Translations under genes and position numbers: made by a program
Notes under the pieces: model-generated
What the model saw: the letters and a program-made list of their open reading frames with translations, nothing else
Database searches by the model: none
Told to the model about the DNA's origin: nothing
In this document: piece by piece, positions 60,569-64,000 of the stretch
Layout: every line of letters begins with the position of its first letter
How positions within the stretch are numbered: the first letter of the stretch is position 1
NCBI GenBank assembly: GCA_949358305.1
Contig: OX442315.1
Location: 33,630,427-33,694,426 of the forward strand
Direction of reading: 5' to 3'
Source: Strigamia acuminata
Taxonomy: Eukaryota; Arthropoda; Chilopoda; Geophilomorpha; Linotaeniidae
DNA length: 64,000 bases

Positions 60569-63279
60569 TACAGACAATTTATTGAACTAAAATCATGGTA
60601 AATTACAAAATAAGTGAAACAAATGACTTATTATTATTATTTGACGTAAACAACATCACATCGTGAAATGAAATTTTCTCAAGCAATTTTGAACACATTT
60701 CGTGTTAATTATTTGAGATAATAATAATAATAATTGATAATGCAAACTAGCCACGTGAAGTGTTGCAATATCATGTCAAGTTCATAATTGACACAGCGGA
60801 AGAGAAGAAAATTCCCTTAATGTTATTGTTAGAGTGCTTTTCTGCTTTAGGTTTTTTTCCCCAACTAAATTATTTACGTCAACCTGGTATTAAGCTGATT
60901 TTCTTTTCCAGAAATTTTTTTTTCGTTTTGGATTTTTTAGTGTCAGTGTCAAGAAGTTTCTTCACTATGTAGTAAAATGTGCTATAATTGTATTATGGCG
61001 TCTCTATGGAAGTCTAAATGGATAATTTAGATTAAACTCGTTGCTCAAGACTTTATTGACACAACTTTAGAAATTTAATAATAATAATAACCATATAAAG
61101 AGTACATTTGTAAATTTATTGCAAAATCACTGTAACGGCAGGATTTTACGGTATTAAAATGCGTTTCACGTCCTTATTGCCTCGTTTAGAATTCAATTGA
61201 AGCTACGAATTGCTAAAACTTCAAGATTTATTGCTTATTGATTGATTTATTGACAAGATGTAAGAATGCAATATACATTCAGACCGAAAACTTTTCCTTA
61301 AAAGAGAAAAATAGAAAAAAAAAATAATAATAATAAATCTCATCTAGTTTTCCCAACACCCAATTCTTTTTCCACTTCTATTATTTTTCTTTCATAAATT
61401 TTATTAAATTATTCAATCCAATCCTATAAACCCAAAATAAAAATTTACGACGAGCAAAAAGTAACAAAACTGCCAATTGTTGTCGAAGCGGTGCATGATG
61501 GGAACCTCCACAGTGGTAAATAACTGATTACGACATCATTTATTACCCATCCTCATCTCGTCAGCCATCTTTGGCGTTCCCCTAGCCTCTTAAAGTGAAT
61601 ATAAACCTCTCAAAGAAGCGTCATCTAGTGTGTTTGTGTGGGATTAAGGGCCACAAAGAAGCGATTCTGCGTGCGCTCTTCATGAACCCCATAATTGACC
61701 CCGCCGGTCGACGTCACTCACATATTTTCCCGCGAGCGACGAGTCTCGTAAAAACGGGACCCCACTCGACAACGCTAAGTGGATGATTGTTTGTCACTCG
61801 ATTTTCATTGTATTGAGGTTGGAGCATCAAAAGGAAAGGATAATTTGAGGTTCACCTCGTCAACAAAAGGAGGGGTCCCTTCCAATCTAACCTCCACCTG
61901 AGAACACCTGGCCAGCTACAAGAAGTTTAGTTCAAGGAACTTGCCTCGCAAGGTCATGGTGAGGGCGGTTGGAATTCCATAGCTCACATCAACAGGTGAA
62001 ACACTCAAACACACACGAGGCTAGAAATCCGATTTCACTTGCAAGTCAATGGGCTTTTTGCTGCTTTCATTCCTCTTCTCCTAACTGCTCATTACTGCGC
62101 ATTACAAACCACTTATTTGCATGATTTGGGTGAAATATTGGACATGATTTCCCCGCATAAGCCAAAACACTAATTTGGCGTCGTAAACTTCTCAAGATCA
62201 ACTGGCAAGAGGCGCTTGCTTGTTCGAATCAATTTTCCCTGACGGCTTGTTGCACTGTGCAAATGCAGTGTTGAAAATGGATTGATTTTTATTTTTTATA
62301 CTTCTATATATACCGAGTATATCGATCTTTTAATTTCAATTTTTTTCTCTAAAAGTCTTGTAATTTACAATAAAAATTGATTTTACCATTGCCAATGGAA
62401 AATAACACGGCTTTCTGTCCTAAATGTAGCTACAGACCCTTTGTGGCAAAGAAAACTCTCTTGTATAAACAGAAAATGTGAAGCTTTGAAAGAGACTAGT
62501 TCCATACAATCGGCATTTTGAACCAAAGCATTGTCAATATACACTTCTTTTGCAAATTGTTTCTCAATAAATTCCATTACAACTCAACCAAAATTTGCTT
62601 TAAAAAAAAATCCATTCCACCAAATATTCCGCCGATTGCGGACAACATTAAGAGCAAAATACCTAAACCCTCGTCTTTACCAGAAAGGGTTGTAGTATTC
62701 TTGTAGATTGCTGAAATTTAAGATGGACGAAGATATGATTTGTCAGCACGTCTCAAACTACGAAATGTAGCAAACCGATCATATTTTGTCCAAACATTTT
62801 GGGGAAGTTTGGATCATTAATCCTTTTGGCTTCCTTTGAATCGGTTTGCAGCGCTGGCAGCGATCGCAACTTGCTATATACCTGAAACTTTGCACATACA
62901 ATCTCTTTAAGCATTAGAGTGACTTCAACTAGCGCAGATAACCTAACATTGCTCTACTAAGCATATAATCTTTGCGTTTCAACGGTAAACCAGTGGACCG
63001 GCAGTCTCTTGCTTCCTCTCTCCATCACCAAAATAATTTCTTACAACTATATTTATTACAAACCCCTAACAATAACCACCAGAAACATCCAGCAACATTT
63101 CCTGGTAACCCAAACCCACCCCAGAAACCAACAATTCGCACAAAACTCTTCCAAGTGGAAAAACTTTTTTGAAAGCACAGCTTACTAAACCAACCAAGTC
63201 ACGTGCATCCAGCAAAACTTCCACAGTCGGAACAATACGTCATTACACTCAAATGACAATAAGGTGAAGGGGAGGGAAG
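60569..63279. other. Gene-free stretch
   Basis: AT-rich to mixed unique sequence. An inverse octamer lies at 62115-62122, with AAT-type runs at 60719-60737 and 61078-61089. No exon or RNA gene recognised. Confidence 0.45.
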
Positions 63280-63308
63280 CGAGAGAGAGAGAGAGAGAGA
63301 GAGAGAGC
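63280..63308. repeat. (GA)n microsatellite
   Basis: A GA run of about 28 bases. Confidence 0.9.
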
Positions 63309-64000
63309 ACAAGGTGAAGGCGCAACAAAAACTCATCAAAAAAAGAAAGCCCGGGTGACGAAACAAGCGGGTCAACACCTGCAATCACCCAACTCATCTA
63401 AAAATGGAGGAAAGCAGAAAAAAAGTCACAAGTCAACGTGCTGTCCCACACCGAGCCCCTGAATCCCAACAACGAGTTGACAAAGAGCTGGTTATGCGAG
63501 TGTGAGGGGAGTTAGTGGGAATGCGGTTTGCGAACCATCCACCCCATTTCCCGACTCTCCTTATTCCCTCGTGCCTTAACTTCCCCCTATAATAAACCTG
63601 GGTCTCTCTTTTATTGACAAGGCCTGCCAAGGTTTATCAGATTATACTTGTATCTGCATGAAAATCAATGTGTAAACAGCCTCGCTTGCAAGGCAGCTGC
63701 AAATTCGCAATATTATAAACAACACTTAAAAGCTTGCTCGCATCGGAGAGTAGAAATACGGCGCTTCGATTTCGCGAAAAACCGCCATTTTGGAGATTCT
63801 AAATGGCATTAAAATGGAGGAGGACGATGGGGGAAAAAAAAAAGTTTAATTACAGAACGTCCATCTTACTCGAGTCGGTTCATCAACCCTTCTACAAGAC
63901 CGGAAATGGTAGTTACTATGGTAACCAATGACATAAGCCACCTCGAGGCCAATAAGCCTATCAAAGAGGCACCGACACTGCTGTTCCAGGTCAGTTGATC
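63309..64000. other. Gene-free stretch to the window edge
   Basis: Mixed-composition unique sequence with AAACCGCCATTTTGG near 63779. No gene seen. Confidence 0.45.

Larger units (their letters stand above)
29486..64000 (-). other. Presumed LMO4 intron and/or 5' flank; first LIM exon not found
   Basis: I searched by eye on the minus strand for the first LIM domain (W-H-x2-C-L-x-C and the paired cysteines) and for a donor in the matching phase, and found none. None of the longer minus-strand reading frames in this interval resembles a LIM domain. The simplest reading is an intron over 34 kb long, with the first LIM exon to the right of the window. Another possibility is an exon too short or diverged to see by eye. 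The interval holds repeats and CpG-rich unique blocks listed separately. Confidence 0.5.

Noticed and set aside
1-64000. CRISPR array, integron or phage-like systems
   Set aside because: All regular repeats here are direct tandem units without spacers, and the spliced LIM exon shows an animal genome.

Overview
The window reads as one piece of an invertebrate animal nuclear genome. It is AT-rich, full of homopolymer and microsatellite tracts, and crowded with short non-autonomous DNA-transposon-like elements. CpG is frequent in many unique blocks, which argues against a CpG-depleted vertebrate genome. Coding density is very low. There are no operons, no bacterial gene layout and no CRISPR array. 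The sequence alone does not settle the phylum.

One protein-coding exon is recognised with confidence. It is the terminal coding exon of an LMO4-type LIM-only gene on the minus strand (29132-29483). It carries the complete second LIM domain and an unusual basic, alanine-rich tail. Its splice acceptor lies at 29484-29485, so transcription runs right to left. Everything from 29484 to the right edge is then upstream intron or 5' flank. I could not find the exon for the first LIM domain, so it probably lies beyond 64000. Bases 1 to about 28960 are 3' flank. The long flanks on both sides look like a regulatory gene desert, as is known for LMO4 in other animals.

Layout. 1-7795: non-coding with purine and A/T tracts. 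7799-8540: 20-21 bp tandem array, followed by a TA-flanked MITE (8556-8865) and a solo repeat end. 8968-27535: non-coding with scattered CpG-rich blocks. 27536-28274: three adjacent or nested MITEs. 28570-28740: promoter-like motif cluster. 29132-29483: LMO4 exon. 31980-32425, 33248-33664 and 43764-44300: minisatellites. 46274-61000: a dense cluster of foldback/MITE elements, including a 5S-rRNA-like sequence (48641-48755) and two inverted copies of a roughly 490 bp element (53123-53610, 57108-57600). 61000-64000: non-coding.

The most interesting signals follow. (i) Two minisatellites 10 kb apart, in opposite orientation, share a monomer that differs by a clean 10 bp block, and they share flanking terminal sequence, as if they were the cores of one mobile family. 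(ii) Several nested TA-flanked MITEs belong to one terminal-sequence family. (iii) A 5S-rRNA-like sequence sits beside a foldback element that contains a 19 bp array. (iv) Short regulatory-type words recur more than expected: TGACGTCA six times, GCATGCGC nine times, AACGAGGTT five times.
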